Source of the DNA: Mycetohabitans sp. B8
Lineage (GTDB): Bacteria > Pseudomonadota > Gammaproteobacteria > Burkholderiales > Burkholderiaceae
Direction of reading: 5' to 3'
Length of the DNA: 64,000 bases
NCBI RefSeq assembly: GCF_021991875.1
Contig: NZ_JAHLKR010000011.1
Span: forward strand, 62,001 to 126,000
In this document: piece by piece, positions 22,634-34,676 of the stretch
Numbering within the stretch: the first letter of the stretch is position 1
How the letters are laid out: each line of letters starts with the position of its first letter
Made by a program: the position numbers and the translations under genes
Notes under the pieces: generated by a model
Told to the model about the DNA's origin: nothing
Databases searched by the model: none
Seen by the model: the letters and a program-made list of their open reading frames with translations, nothing else

Positions 22634-23385
22634 CCGGCTTCAGGACGCTGTTCTACAAGGAAGTGCTGCGGTTTTGGAAGGTGGCCTTCCAGACCGTGCT
22701 GGCCCCGGTGATGACCGCGCTGTTGTACCTGACCATCTTTGGCCACGCGTTGCGTGGTCATGTCCAGGTCTATCCTGGCGTCGAGTACACGAGCTTCCTC
22801 ATCCCGGGACTGGTCATGATGAGCGTGTTGCAAAATGCGTTTGCGAACAGTTCGTCGTCGTTGATTCAGTCTAAGATTACCGGCAACCTGGTGTTCGTCC
22901 TGTTGCCGCCGCTGTCGCACTGGGAGATGTTCGGCGCCTACGTGCTGGCCTCGGTCGTGCGTGGCCTGGCTGTTGGGCTGGGGGTATTCGTCGTGACGAT
23001 TGCGTTCATCCCGGTGTCGTTCTCTGCACCGCTGTATATCGTCGCGTTCGCCGTGCTTGGCGCGGCGATCCTCGGCACGCTGGGCCTGATCGCCGGGATC
23101 TGGGCCGAGAAGTTCGACCAGTTGGCGGCATTTCAAAATTTTCTGATCATGCCATTGACGTTCCTGTCCGGCGTGTTTTATTCGACGCATACGTTGCCGG
23201 ACCTGTGGCGGCACGTATCGCGCCTGAACCCGTTCTTCTACATGATCGACGGATTTCGCTTCGGTTTCTTCGGTGCGTCCGACGTGGCGCCGCTTGTGAG
23301 TCTGACAGTGGTAGGTGGATTTTTCGTCGCCGTCGCGGCATTGGCGGTACGCTTGCTGGCGAGCGGGTATAAGCTGCGCCATTGA
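22630..23385 (+). CDS. ABC-2 type exporter permease (YadH-like)
   Basis: The 251-residue protein has six hydrophobic segments and the ABC-2 membrane signature MPLTFLSGVFYSTHTLPDLWRHVSRLNPFFYMIDGFR. It opens with FRTLFYKEVLRFWKVAFQTVLAPV, the short cytoplasmic lead typical of the YadH group. The ATG overlaps the ATPase stop (ATGA), so it is the membrane partner of that protein. Confidence 0.88.
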   Translation: MTGFRTLFYKEVLRFWKVAFQTVLAPVMTALLYLTIFGHALRGHVQVYPGVEYTSFLIPGLVMMSVLQNAFANSSSSLIQSKITGNLVFVLLPPLSHWEMFGAYVLASVVRGLAVGLGVFVVTIAFIPVSFSAPLYIVAFAVLGAAILGTLGLIAGIWAEKFDQLAAFQNFLIMPLTFLSGVFYSTHTLPDLWRHVSRLNPFFYMIDGFRFGFFGASDVAPLVSLTVVGGFFVAVAALAVRLLASGYKLRH

Positions 23386-23463
23386 AGCATGGGAATCGGT
23401 CGAGGCGTCGCGTCTGACGTGCGTCGCGGCTCACACTTGAGAGAATACTGAGAGGAACTTGCG

Positions 23464-23703
23464 ATGTTGCCGACCCCGGAACAAGTCAAGGGATATATTG
23501 AAACAGGCTTGCCGTGCGAGCGCGTCGACATCGAAGGCGACGGCCAGCACTTCTTCGCGACGATCGTCAGCTCGGCATTTGAGGGCAAGCAAAGGATTGC
23601 ACGGCACCAACTCGTCTATGCGGCGCTGGGCGAGCGCATGCGCGAGGAGATTCATGCGTTGAGCATGAAGACGCTGACACCGGCTGAATGGCAAAACCGA
23701 TGA
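23464..23703 (+). CDS. ibaG: BolA family protein (IbaG-like)
   Basis: The 79-residue protein matches the BolA fold: GDGQHFFATIVSSAFEGKQRIARHQLVYAALGERM with the conserved RxxRHxxVY-type helix, and a C-terminal EIHALSMKTLTPAEW. BolA/IbaG proteins partner with monothiol glutaredoxins in iron-sulfur handling. Its position just upstream of murA is the arrangement seen for ibaG/yrbA in many proteobacteria. An AGGAAC site precedes the ATG. Confidence 0.88.
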   Translation: MLPTPEQVKGYIETGLPCERVDIEGDGQHFFATIVSSAFEGKQRIARHQLVYAALGERMREEIHALSMKTLTPAEWQNR

Positions 23704-25967
<2,264 letters not shown>

Positions 25968-25997
25968 TGCCCGCATCGCGGGACACAAGGAACTCGT

Positions 25998-27320
25998 ATG
26001 GCGATCAAGATCCGCAAACTCGACTCTTCTGATGCTAGTTTCAAGCCGGCGCTGGCGGCCGTGCTCGCATTCGAGGCGGGCGAAGACGAAGCGATCGAGC
26101 GCTCGGTCGCGCAGATCCTAGCTGATGTCAAATTGCGCGGCGATGCCGCTGTGCTGGAATACACGAAGCGTTTTGACCGGCTGGACGTGGACAGCGTGGC
26201 GTCCCTGGAATTGCCGGTTGCCCGGCTGCAGGCGGCACTGGATGCGCTGGAGCCCAAGCGCCGGGCAGCGTTGGAGGCGGCAGCGGCGCGCGTGCACGCG
26301 TATCATGACAAGCAAAAAATCGAATGCGGCAGCCACAGCTGGCAGTACACTGAGGCGGATGGCACAGTGCTCGGCCAAAAGGTTACGCCGCTAGACCGCG
26401 TCGGCGTATACGTGCCCGGCGGCAAGGCCGCCTACCCGTCATCGGTGCTGATGAATGCGATTCCGGCGCGCGTGGCGGGCGTACGCGAAATCGTGATGGT
26501 GGTGCCGACGCCGGACGGCGTGGCCAATGACCTCGTGCTGGCTGCCGCGCTGCTCGGCGGCGTGGACCGGGTGTTGACCATCGGGGGCGCCCAGGCCGTT
26601 GGCGCGCTCGCATACGGCACGGATACGATCCCGGCCGTGGACAAAATTTGCGGACCGGGCAATGCCTACGTCGCCGCCGCTAAGCGACGGGTGTTCGGCA
26701 CGGTCGGCATCGATATGATCGCGGGTCCATCGGAGATCTTGGTGTTGTGCGATGGCACGACCGATCCGCGTTGGGTCGCGATGGACCTGTTTTCGCAGGC
26801 CGAGCATGATGAACTCGCGCAGTCGATCCTGTTGTGTCCGGATGCTGCGTTCATCCGGCGCGTTGAGGAGGCGATCGACCAGTTGATCGGGACGATGCCG
26901 CGGCGCGACGTGATCACCCGTTCGCTGCAGGATCGCGGCGCGTTGATCAAGGTCCGGGACATGGCCGACGCATGCGCGATCGCCAATGACATCGCGCCGG
27001 AGCACCTGGAGGTGTCGGCGCTCGAGCCGCACCAATGGGTGCAGCACATTCGCCACGCTGGCGCGATCTTCCTCGGCCGCTACACGAGCGAGAGCCTCGG
27101 CGACTATTGTGCAGGCCCGAACCACGTGCTGCCGACTTCCCGTACCGCGCGTTTTTCGTCGCCGTTGGGTGTGTATGACTTCCTGAAGCGCTCAAGCGTG
27201 ATTGAGGTGAGCGCCGAAGGGGCGCAGACGCTGGGTGAAATTGCCGCGGAACTCGCGTATGGCGAGGGCTTGCAGGCGCACGCGCGCAGCGCCGAGTATC
27301 GGATGAAGAGCGGCGCCTGA
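25998..27320 (+). CDS. hisD: Histidinol dehydrogenase
   Basis: This zinc enzyme oxidises histidinol to histidine in two NAD-dependent steps. Diagnostic segments include [41 protein letters not shown], and the zinc/catalytic region [15 protein letters not shown]. Further on are DIAPEHLEV and [21 protein letters not shown]. The length of 440 residues is normal. It follows hisG after 30 bp. Confidence 0.95.
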   Translation: MAIKIRKLDSSDASFKPALAAVLAFEAGEDEAIERSVAQILADVKLRGDAAVLEYTKRFDRLDVDSVASLELPVARLQAALDALEPKRRAALEAAAARVHAYHDKQKIECGSHSWQYTEADGTVLGQKVTPLDRVGVYVPGGKAAYPSSVLMNAIPARVAGVREIVMVVPTPDGVANDLVLAAALLGGVDRVLTIGGAQAVGALAYGTDTIPAVDKICGPGNAYVAAAKRRVFGTVGIDMIAGPSEILVLCDGTTDPRWVAMDLFSQAEHDELAQSILLCPDAAFIRRVEEAIDQLIGTMPRRDVITRSLQDRGALIKVRDMADACAIANDIAPEHLEVSALEPHQWVQHIRHAGAIFLGRYTSESLGDYCAGPNHVLPTSRTARFSSPLGVYDFLKRSSVIEVSAEGAQTLGEIAAELAYGEGLQAHARSAEYRMKSGA

Positions 27321-27360
27321 GCGCACCGGCGGGCAGGCGGGGCAGCTTGGACACCAGACT

Positions 27361-28431
27361 ATGACGATACCCCAGGACATCATTCGCGCGGATGTGCTTG
27401 CGATGACAAGCTATCCGGTACCGGATGCCGCCGGCTTGATCAAGCTGGACGCAATGGAAAACCCCTACGCGCTGCCGCGGCCGCTTGCGGACCGGCTCGG
27501 CGAGCGGCTCGCACAGGTTGCGTTGAATCGCTACCCGATGCCACGGCCCGGCGCACTGCTGGACAAGCTCAAGCGCGCGGCACAGGTGCCGGCTGGTTGC
27601 GATATGCTGCTGGGCAACGGCTCAGACGAATTGATCAGTCTGATTGCGACCGCGTGCGCGAAGCCGGGCGCTAAGATCCTGGCGCCGGTGCCCGGCTTCG
27701 TCATGTATTCGGTGTCGGCCAAGCTCGCCCATCTGGAATTCGTGGGTGTACCGCTGAACGCCGATTTGACGCTGGACGTGGGCGCGATGCTAGAGGCCGT
27801 TGCCGCGCACCAGCCCGCGGTGATCTATCTGGCCTACCCGAACAATCCGACCGGCACGCTGTTCGACGACGCAGATCTCGAGCGGGTCGTGCGCGCGGCC
27901 GACCGGTCGCTGGTGGTCATCGACGAGGCGTATCAACCGTTTGCGCTGCGCAGCTGGATGTCGCGAGTCGACGAGTTCGACAATGTGGTGGTCATGCGCA
28001 CCGTCTCCAAGCTGGGCCTGGCCGGTATCCGGCTTGGCTATCTGGTCGGCTTGCCGGCCTGGATCAACGAACTTGACAAGGTGCGTCCCCCGTACAATAC
28101 CAACGTGCTGACGCAGGCGACGGTCGATTTTATGCTCGATCACCTGGAAGTGCTCGATGCGCAGGCCGCCGAGTTGCGTGCCGAGCGGGCGCGGCTTGCC
28201 GAGGCGATCGGCGTGTTGCCCGGTGTTCACGTGTTCCCAAGTGCGGGCAACTTCCTGTTGGTGCGCGTGCCGGATGCCGCTGCGGTGTTTGACGCGCTGC
28301 TCGGCGCGCGGATTTTGATCAAAAACGTGAGTAAAATGCATCCATTGCTGGCTGAGTGCGTGCGGATCACGGTCAGCACGCCGGATGAGAATGCACAATT
28401 GCTGGCTGCGTTGAAAAATGTGCTGGTTTGA
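27361..28431 (+). CDS. hisC: Histidinol-phosphate aminotransferase
   Basis: This fold-type I PLP enzyme is 356 residues long. It shows [53 protein letters not shown] and the PLP lysine in [16 protein letters not shown] near residue 216. It converts imidazole-acetol phosphate to histidinol phosphate. It lies between hisD and hisB, as in other Burkholderiaceae. Confidence 0.94.
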   Translation: MTIPQDIIRADVLAMTSYPVPDAAGLIKLDAMENPYALPRPLADRLGERLAQVALNRYPMPRPGALLDKLKRAAQVPAGCDMLLGNGSDELISLIATACAKPGAKILAPVPGFVMYSVSAKLAHLEFVGVPLNADLTLDVGAMLEAVAAHQPAVIYLAYPNNPTGTLFDDADLERVVRAADRSLVVIDEAYQPFALRSWMSRVDEFDNVVVMRTVSKLGLAGIRLGYLVGLPAWINELDKVRPPYNTNVLTQATVDFMLDHLEVLDAQAAELRAERARLAEAIGVLPGVHVFPSAGNFLLVRVPDAAAVFDALLGARILIKNVSKMHPLLAECVRITVSTPDENAQLLAALKNVLV

Positions 28432-28479
28432 TCGCGTGCGAGTCGCCGTTTAATTTTTTCCGCCATTTCAGGAATATCC

Positions 28480-29067
28480 ATGCGTATTGCGGAAGTCGCG
28501 CGCAACACGAGCGAAACGCAGATCCGAGTCAAGGTTAATCTGGACGGCACCGGCCAGCAGAGGCTGAACACCGGGGTGCCGTTTCTCGATCACATGCTGG
28601 ATCAAATTGCCCGCCACGGCTTGATCGATCTTGAGGTCGACGCGCTCGGCGATTGGCACATCGACGACCACCATACGGTCGAGGACACCGGCATCACGCT
28701 GGGCCAGGCTGTCGCCAAGGCGATCGGCGACCGTAAGGGCATCCGCCGCTACGGCCATGCGTACGTACCGCTGGACGAAGCATTGTCCCGCGTCGTCATT
28801 GATTTTTCCGGACGCCCGGGACTGGAGTTCCATATCCCGTTTACGCGCGCGCGGATCGGCAACTTTGATGTCGATCTAACGATCGAGTTTTTCCGCGGCT
28901 TTGTCAATCATGCTGGCGTCACGCTGCATATTGACAACCTGCGCGGCCTGAATGCGCATCACCAGGTCGAGACCGCGTTCAAGGCGTTCGGCCGGGCGCT
29001 GCGCATGGCCGCCGAGATCGATGAGCGCGCGGCCGGACAGATCCCATCGACCAAGGGCAGCCTGTAG
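28480..29067 (+). CDS. hisB: Imidazoleglycerol-phosphate dehydratase
   Basis: This is the monofunctional dehydratase (195 residues), without the phosphatase domain seen in enteric HisB. The metal-binding motifs [29 protein letters not shown] and C-terminal [15 protein letters not shown] are intact. It catalyses the sixth step of the pathway. Confidence 0.95.
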   Translation: MRIAEVARNTSETQIRVKVNLDGTGQQRLNTGVPFLDHMLDQIARHGLIDLEVDALGDWHIDDHHTVEDTGITLGQAVAKAIGDRKGIRRYGHAYVPLDEALSRVVIDFSGRPGLEFHIPFTRARIGNFDVDLTIEFFRGFVNHAGVTLHIDNLRGLNAHHQVETAFKAFGRALRMAAEIDERAAGQIPSTKGSL

Positions 29068-29138
29068 AACACATTGCCACCGTTGCTCAACCGCGCGTTG
29101 CCGGAGACCAGGCCGGTGAGCGCCACCGCGGTACCGCG

Positions 29139-29640
29139 ATGGATCTTCTTAAATCGTTCATCTCGCTGCTTGCGCTGATCAATCCGGTCAGCGCGGTGCC
29201 ATTTTTCTTGGGCCTAACCGTGAACCAGCGCGCGGCGCAGAAGCGCCGCACAATGCGCGTCGCGTCGATATTGGCGGTCTACGTGATCGCGGTATCGGCC
29301 ACACTCGGCGAGCGCATGATCCCCTTCTTCGGCATTTCGACGGCGTCGCTCGAGGTCGGTGGTGGGATCGTGATGCTGCTCATGACGATCAGCCTGCTCA
29401 ATGCGCAAATGGGCAACGCGCGCAGCCACGCCGAGGAACGCGATGAGGCCGAGGTGAAGAACCGCGCGGCTGTCGTGTGCCGCTGGCGATTCGGCTGCTC
29501 ACGGGCTGCTGACGGGGCTGGGGACGATCAGTACTGTGATCGTGTAGGCGAACAAGTCGCGCCACGGGTTTGAGTTGCTCGAACTGATTGAAAATACTGC
29601 TATCGGTACTCAGGTAGCAGGCGGACAGCGCGCGGGACGG
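29139..29640 (+). pseudogene. MarC/YchE family membrane protein, frameshifted and truncated
   Basis: The first ~105 residues are a normal MarC start: INPVSAVPFFLGLTVNQRAAQKR, then GGGIVMLLMTISLLNAQMG. After KNRAAV near 29470 the frame is wrong. The expected continuation is recovered in other frames: VPLAIRLLTG in one, then LTGLGTISTVIV followed by a TAG where an aromatic residue is expected, then ANKSRHGFELLEL. At least two indels and one nonsense change are needed, and the last ~60 residues are missing before hisH. Intact homologues sit at this place in the his cluster of related species (recalled, not checked). The sequence is therefore a recent loss. Confidence 0.75.
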
Positions 29641-29696
29641 GCGGTGCGGCCACCCTGCGCGGATTTGGGAAGGATGTGTATCAAAAGCGGGTTTGC

Positions 29697-30338
29697 ATGA
29701 AAACTTCGATAGCAATTGTCGACTACGGGATGGGTAACCTGCGCTCGGTCTGGCAGGCGATGTTGCGCGCCGCGCCACAGGCCGACGTGCAAGTGGTCAG
29801 CGACGTGCACAAGGTGCGCGCCGCGCATCGCGTGGTGCTGCCCGGTCAAGGGGCGATGCGCGATTGCATGGCGTCGCTGGCCGCGTCGGGACTGCAGGAC
29901 GCGGTGCTGGATGCGACACGCACCAAGCCGGTTCTAGGCGTGTGTGTGGGTGAGCAGATGCTGTTCGACTGGAGCGAGGAGGCCAATACGGAGGGTCTGG
30001 GCGTGCTGGCCGGCAAGTGCATGCGCTTTCAACTGGATGGCAAGCTGCAGGACGATGGCTCGCGCTTCAAGGTGCCGCAGATGGGCTGGAACCAGGTGCG
30101 GCAGACTCGGCCCCACCCGCTGTGGGATGGCATCGCCGACCAGAGCTTCTTCTATTTCGTACACAGCTATTATGTGTTACCCGACGACGCATCTGACACC
30201 GTGGGTGAAACCGCATACGGCGCGCCGTTTACGTCCGCGGTAGCACGGGATAACATTTTCGCCACGCAATTCCACCCCGAAAAAAGCGCGGAAGCGGGGT
30301 TGCGGCTGTATCGCAATTTTGTCAGGTGGAATCCATGA
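29697..30338 (+). CDS. hisH: Imidazole glycerol phosphate synthase, glutaminase subunit
   Basis: This class-I amidotransferase (213 residues) supplies ammonia to HisF. It has [11 protein letters not shown] at the start, the nucleophile Cys in [11 protein letters not shown], and the catalytic His/Glu in [13 protein letters not shown]. The ATG at 29697 begins [11 protein letters not shown]; upstream in-frame codons are not family-like. It directly follows the broken marC-like gene. Confidence 0.95.
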   Translation: MKTSIAIVDYGMGNLRSVWQAMLRAAPQADVQVVSDVHKVRAAHRVVLPGQGAMRDCMASLAASGLQDAVLDATRTKPVLGVCVGEQMLFDWSEEANTEGLGVLAGKCMRFQLDGKLQDDGSRFKVPQMGWNQVRQTRPHPLWDGIADQSFFYFVHSYYVLPDDASDTVGETAYGAPFTSAVARDNIFATQFHPEKSAEAGLRLYRNFVRWNP

Positions 30339-30344
30339 TAATTG

Positions 30345-30408
30345 CGGGTATCGGGTATCGGGTATCGGGTATCGGGTATCGGGTATTCGGTGTTCGGTGT
30401 TCGGTGGT
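30345..30408. repeat. Heptamer tandem repeat between hisH and hisA
   Basis: Six consecutive CGGGTAT units (30345-30386) are followed by three related CGGTGTT-like units (30388-30408). The period is exactly 7 bp. It begins seven bases after the hisH stop, within the 207-bp gap before hisA. Confidence 0.9.
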
Positions 30409-30545
30409 GCGCAGCCTTCGGCACTGGGCCGCGCGCCGGCTGGGGCCGCCTTACAACTTGTACTAAACTAGCAAAGACCTGCCGTCACATTGCAACGTGG
30501 TGGCAGCCCGATGAATCTTTCACTCCAGACTGATACGCGATAGTT

Positions 30546-31295
30546 ATGTTGCTCATCCCGGCCATCGACCTCAAGGACGGTCAATGTGTGCGCCTGAAAC
30601 AAGGCGATATGGACCAGGTGACGGTCTTCTCCGAGGACCCGGCGGCCATGGCCCGTCATTGGGTGGACAACGGTGCGCGTCGGCTTCATCTGGTCGACCT
30701 GAACGGCGCGTTCGCCGGCAAGCCGAGGAATGAAGAAGCAATTCGCTCGATCATCGCCGAGGTCGGTGATGAGATTCCCGTGCAACTCGGTGGCGGGATT
30801 CGCGACCTCAATACGATTGAGCGGTACCTGGACGATGGACTGTCGTATGTGATCATCGGTACGGCTGCGGTGAAGAACCCGGGATTCCTGCGGGATGCGT
30901 GCAGTGCATTTGGCGGCCATATCATCGTCGGGCTGGACGCGAAGGATGGCAAAGTGGCCACGGACGGCTGGAGCAAGCTGACCGGGCACGAGGTGATCGA
31001 CCTGGCGCGCAAGTTCGAGGGTTACGGCGCTGAGGCGATCGTCTATACCGATATCGGCCGCGACGGCATGTTACAGGGAATCAATATCGAGGCGACCGTG
31101 CGTCTCGCGCAGGCGGTCAAGATTCCGGTGATCGCCAGCGGCGGGCTGTCGAACCTGGCCGACATCGACGCGCTGTGCGCCGTCGAGGACGATGGGATCG
31201 AGGGTGTGATTTGTGGGCGCGCGATCTATTCCGGCGAGCTCGATTTCACGGCTGCGCAGAACCTTGCCGATTCGCTGCGCGAGTCCAGTGCCTGA
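30546..31295 (+). CDS. hisA: ProFAR isomerase HisA
   Basis: This (beta-alpha)8 isomerase (249 residues) opens with [20 protein letters not shown], including the catalytic Asp. It shows the two phosphate sites VQLGGGIRD and VIASGGLSN and the second catalytic region [12 protein letters not shown]. It catalyses an Amadori rearrangement in the histidine pathway. Confidence 0.95.
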   Translation: MLLIPAIDLKDGQCVRLKQGDMDQVTVFSEDPAAMARHWVDNGARRLHLVDLNGAFAGKPRNEEAIRSIIAEVGDEIPVQLGGGIRDLNTIERYLDDGLSYVIIGTAAVKNPGFLRDACSAFGGHIIVGLDAKDGKVATDGWSKLTGHEVIDLARKFEGYGAEAIVYTDIGRDGMLQGINIEATVRLAQAVKIPVIASGGLSNLADIDALCAVEDDGIEGVICGRAIYSGELDFTAAQNLADSLRESSA

Positions 31296-31378
31296 GGCTG
31301 CGGCGCGCGCCGCGGGCCGGCTGCCCGTGCGCCGCCGTCGCGTGGCCACACGCGTTTCACTTTTCAGCACCTACGTTC

Positions 31379-32152
31379 ATGGCTTTACCAAAACGCATCA
31401 TTCCGTGTCTTGACGTGACCGCCGGACGGGTCGTCAAGGGCGTCAATTTCGTCGAACTGCGCGACGCCGGCGATCCGGTCGAGATCGCGCGTCGCTACGA
31501 TGAGCAGGGGGCCGACGAACTCACGTTCCTGGACATTACCGCGACGTCCGACGGGCGCGACCTGATTCTGCCGATCATCGAGTCGGTCGCCGCGCAGGTG
31601 TTCATCCCGCTGACGGTCGGCGGTGGCGTGCGCACCATCGAGGATGTACGACGGCTGCTCAACGCAGGCGCCGACAAAGTCAGCGTAAATTCCACCGCGG
31701 TGGCCAATCCGCAGTTCGTCCGCGACGTGAGCGAGCGTTACGGTTCGCAGTGCATCGTCGTCGCGATCGACGCGAAGCAGGCTGGCGATTCGCATGAGGC
31801 GCTACGTTGGGAGGTGTTCACGCACGGCGGCCGCAAGGCGACGGGGCTCGACGCGGTGCAATGGGCGCGCCGGATGGCGCAGTTTGGGGCCGGTGAGATC
31901 CTGCTGACCAGCATGGACCGGGATGGTACCAAGCGTGGATTCGATCTGGCACTTACGCGTGCGGTATCGGACGCGGTATCGGTGCCGGTCATCGCCTCGG
32001 GCGGCGTGGGCTCGCTACAGCATCTGGCCGACGGGGTGACCGATGGCCGCGCGGACGCGGTACTGGCCGCTAGCATTTTCCACTACGGCGAATATACGGT
32101 CGGCGACGCGAAGCGGTTCATGGCCGAACGTGGCATTGCAGTGAGGCAGTAA
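31379..32152 (+). CDS. hisF: Imidazole glycerol phosphate synthase, cyclase subunit
   Basis: HisF (257 residues) pairs with HisH. It begins [21 protein letters not shown] with catalytic Asp11. It carries [40 protein letters not shown] (second catalytic Asp) and [13 protein letters not shown]. The upstream in-frame extension lacks family resemblance. hisI starts two bases after the stop. Confidence 0.95.
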   Translation: MALPKRIIPCLDVTAGRVVKGVNFVELRDAGDPVEIARRYDEQGADELTFLDITATSDGRDLILPIIESVAAQVFIPLTVGGGVRTIEDVRRLLNAGADKVSVNSTAVANPQFVRDVSERYGSQCIVVAIDAKQAGDSHEALRWEVFTHGGRKATGLDAVQWARRMAQFGAGEILLTSMDRDGTKRGFDLALTRAVSDAVSVPVIASGGVGSLQHLADGVTDGRADAVLAASIFHYGEYTVGDAKRFMAERGIAVRQ

Positions 32153-32153
32153 T

Positions 32154-32555
32154 ATGGGCGGCAATGACTGGCTGGACAAGGTGAAATGGGACGCGAACGG
32201 CTTGGTGCCGGTGATCGCGCAGGAAGCGTCGAGCAATGATGTGTTGATGTTCGCGTGGATGAACCGTGAAGCATTGGCCAAGACCATCGAACTGGGGCGC
32301 GCCGTTTACTTTTCCCGCTCGCGCAACAAGCTGTGGTTCAAGGGCGAGGCGTCCGGCCATGTGCAGCACGTGCGTGAAGTGCGGCTGGACTGCGACGAGG
32401 ATGTCGTGCTATTGAAGGTCGAGCAGGTATCCGGCATTGCCTGCCATACTGGACGGCATTCGTGTTTTTTTCAAAAATTCGAAGGCACCGTGGACGACGG
32501 CGGCTGGATATCGGTCGACCCCGTGCTGAAGGATCCGGAAAGTATCTATCAATGA
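32154..32555 (+). CDS. hisI: Phosphoribosyl-AMP cyclohydrolase
   Basis: This monofunctional HisI (133 residues) has the metal-binding and active-site motifs [48 protein letters not shown] and [11 protein letters not shown] with zinc cysteines. Its stop overlaps the start of hisE (ATGA). Confidence 0.95.
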   Translation: MGGNDWLDKVKWDANGLVPVIAQEASSNDVLMFAWMNREALAKTIELGRAVYFSRSRNKLWFKGEASGHVQHVREVRLDCDEDVVLLKVEQVSGIACHTGRHSCFFQKFEGTVDDGGWISVDPVLKDPESIYQ

Positions 32556-32977
32556 TTCACGATATTCAACCTGCGCTGCAGGGGGCGGCTGACGCCGTGG
32601 GTCCGCGGGACGCGAGTGAGGTCCCGCGCGACGTGTTGCTGCGGCTAGCGGCGACGATCGACGGCCGCAAGGGGGGTAATCCCGAGGCCTCTTATGTCGC
32701 GCGACTGTTCCATAAGGGCGACGACGCGATTCTGAAAAAGATCGGCGAAGAGGCGACCGAAGTCGTGATGGCGGCCAAGGATGCGCGCTACGCAGGCTCG
32801 AGCGCGACGCTGGTGAACGAGGTGGCCGATCTGTGGTTCCATTGTCTTATCATGTTGTCGCACTATGGTGTGGGACCCAATGACGTGCTGACCGAACTGC
32901 AACGCCGCGAGGGCCTGTCGGGCATTGAAGAAAAGGCGTTGCGCAAGCGGCGCGAGCGCGAACACAATGGTGATTGA
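32552..32977 (+). CDS. hisE: Phosphoribosyl-ATP pyrophosphatase
   Basis: This MazG-fold enzyme (141 residues) hydrolyses PR-ATP. It contains the acidic helices [22 protein letters not shown] and [16 protein letters not shown]. The ATG at 32552 overlaps the hisI stop by four bases. About 25 residues precede the usual start of homology. Confidence 0.93.
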   Translation: MIHDIQPALQGAADAVGPRDASEVPRDVLLRLAATIDGRKGGNPEASYVARLFHKGDDAILKKIGEEATEVVMAAKDARYAGSSATLVNEVADLWFHCLIMLSHYGVGPNDVLTELQRREGLSGIEEKALRKRREREHNGD

Positions 32978-33006
32978 GCTATCCGGCAGTGCCGTGGAGC
33001 GACGCG

Positions 33007-33414
33007 ATGAATGATCCGTTCAATGACAACGAGCGTACGGTGCGCACGCTCCAGCGTGCACCGCTGGACGAACAGCGGCTGCGCTCGCTCAGAACGCTCA
33101 CCCATCTGTTGTACGCGCTCTATGCGTTATTGTGGTTCACTGGCGGTGTGTCGGCGCTGATCGCTGTCATCGTCAACTACGTCAAGCGTGACGATGTCGC
33201 CCACACGCCGTACGCCGCGCATTTCGATTGGCAGATCCGCACCTTCTGGTGGGGATTGGTGTGGGGTGGCGTGGGTTTTGCCACGATGGTGATCGTGATT
33301 GGTTTCGCCATCTGGTTCGCTGCCGGCATTTGGGTGCTTTACCGGATCATCAAGGGGTGGCTGTATCTGAACGACAACAAGCCGTTGCCGGTGCGACAGC
33401 GGGCGGCGGCATGA
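33007..33414 (+). CDS. Small DUF4870-like membrane protein
   Basis: The 135-residue protein has a charged N-terminus (MNDPFNDNERTVRTLQ). Two or three membrane helices follow: YALYALLWFTGGVSALIAVIVNYV, FWWGLVWGGVGFATMVIVIGFAIWF and the adjoining IWVLYRIIKGW, and it closes with the short tail LNDNKPLPVRQ. The RIIKGWLYLNDNKP ending is typical of small DUF4870-type proteins. The function is unknown. It is co-directional with hisE and the HIT gene. The ATG at 33007 was chosen over a TTG that overlaps hisE. Confidence 0.75.
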   Translation: MNDPFNDNERTVRTLQRAPLDEQRLRSLRTLTHLLYALYALLWFTGGVSALIAVIVNYVKRDDVAHTPYAAHFDWQIRTFWWGLVWGGVGFATMVIVIGFAIWFAAGIWVLYRIIKGWLYLNDNKPLPVRQRAAA

Positions 33415-33438
33415 TGGTGGACTGACTGGGAACATGAT

Positions 33439-33801
33439 ATGACGCAATCCGACTGTATCTTTTGCAAGATCGCGAGCGGCGAACTGCCGAGCAAAAAAGT
33501 GTTCGAGAACGACGAATTCGTCGCGTTTCACGATCTGCGGCCGGCAGCTGCCGTGCACGTTCTCGTCATTCCTCGAAAACATATCAAAACACTGTCCCAT
33601 TGCACGGAAGACGATGCGCCGCTGCTTGGTAGAATGACAGTATTAGTCGCGCGTCTGGCCGAGCAATTGGGTTGCGCTTACACCGGTGGGCAGACCGGTT
33701 TCCGGACCGTAATGAATAGCGGGCCGGGTGGCGGGCAGGAGGTTTACCACCTGCACGCGCATATCCTTGCCGGCCCACGGCCATGGCTGCGTATGGGCTG
33801 A
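33439..33801 (+). CDS. HIT family (histidine triad) nucleotide-binding protein
   Basis: The 120-residue protein has CIFCKIASGELPSKKVFEND at the start, HVLVIPRKHIKTLSH in the middle, and the catalytic triad motif HLHAHIL near the C-terminus. Proteins of this HinT-like group hydrolyse phosphoramidates such as AMP-lysine. It sits between the his and tat genes. Confidence 0.92.
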   Translation: MTQSDCIFCKIASGELPSKKVFENDEFVAFHDLRPAAAVHVLVIPRKHIKTLSHCTEDDAPLLGRMTVLVARLAEQLGCAYTGGQTGFRTVMNSGPGGGQEVYHLHAHILAGPRPWLRMG

Positions 33802-33834
33802 CACACCGCACGCAATCGAGATCGGAGAGTTTTT

Positions 33835-34068
33835 ATGGGTTCATTCAGTATTTGGCACTGGCTGATCGTGCTGTTGATCGTTGCGTTGGTGTTCGGCACG
33901 AAAAAGCTGCGCAACATTGGCAGCGATCTCGGCGGAGCGGTCAAGGGTTTCAAGGACGGCATGCGCGACGCGCAAGAGGCTGGCACTGATTCGCACAAGG
34001 AACTGCCACGCTCCAACACGATCGACGTTGACGCGAAGGAGAAGTCTGGTTCGCGCGATGCGCGTTGA
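33835..34068 (+). CDS. tatA: Sec-independent translocase subunit TatA
   Basis: The 77-residue protein has one short N-terminal membrane helix ([16 protein letters not shown]), the FGTKKL hinge, and the amphipathic helix [21 protein letters not shown] charged tail follows. It forms the export pore for folded proteins. The gene order tatA-tatB-tatC is standard. Confidence 0.95.
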   Translation: MGSFSIWHWLIVLLIVALVFGTKKLRNIGSDLGGAVKGFKDGMRDAQEAGTDSHKELPRSNTIDVDAKEKSGSRDAR

Positions 34069-34101
34069 GCATCCGACTCACGCGTTAACTGGCTCCCCGC
34101 G

Positions 34102-34632
34102 ATGCTTGACTTAGGCCTTAGCAAGATGGCGTTGATCGGCGTCGTTGCGCTGATCGTGATCGGCCCGAAGAAGCTGCCCGGTGTGGCGCGCACCGCGGGC
34201 GCACTGTTCGGCCGTGCCCAGCGCTATGTGAACGACGTCAAGGCGGAGGTGATGCGCGAGATCGAGCTGGACGAGTTGCGCAAGATGAAGACCGACTTCG
34301 AGGATGCCGCGCGGAACATGCAAACCTCGATTCACGAGCACGTGCAGCAAGCGCAAACCGAGTTGACCGAGATCTGGCATGATGGCACCGGCCCGAACAC
34401 GGACAGCGCCGAGCAAGGCGTCGGCGCCGGCAGCACGCCGAATTCAATTTGGCACAACTCGCCCAGTGGCGCGGTACGGGCATCATCGCGCAAAAATTGG
34501 CGGGTTAAGCGCACGGCGACACCGGTGTGGTACAAACGGATCGCCGCACGCCGTACCCGTGTGCAGTCGGGCGCGGCTCGTGTGGCGCAGCATACGCCGC
34601 CACATCTGCGGCGGCCGATCCGTTTCCTGTGA
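34102..34632 (+). CDS. tatB: Sec-independent translocase subunit TatB
   Basis: TatB (176 residues) has the membrane helix MALIGVVALIVIG, the Gly-Pro hinge GPKKLPGVARTAG, and a long amphipathic helix through residue ~95. A basic, low-complexity tail (TRVQSGAARVAQHTPPH) follows. It acts with TatC in signal recognition. Confidence 0.93.
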   Translation: MLDLGLSKMALIGVVALIVIGPKKLPGVARTAGALFGRAQRYVNDVKAEVMREIELDELRKMKTDFEDAARNMQTSIHEHVQQAQTELTEIWHDGTGPNTDSAEQGVGAGSTPNSIWHNSPSGAVRASSRKNWRVKRTATPVWYKRIAARRTRVQSGAARVAQHTPPHLRRPIRFL

Positions 34633-34676
34633 TCCTGCCCCGTTTCCTGTCCACCTTTTTTCCGTCCCAGGCCGCT

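Noticed and set aside
30345-30408. CRISPR-like repetition
   Set aside because: Units are contiguous 7-mers without spacers, and no cas genes occur in the window.
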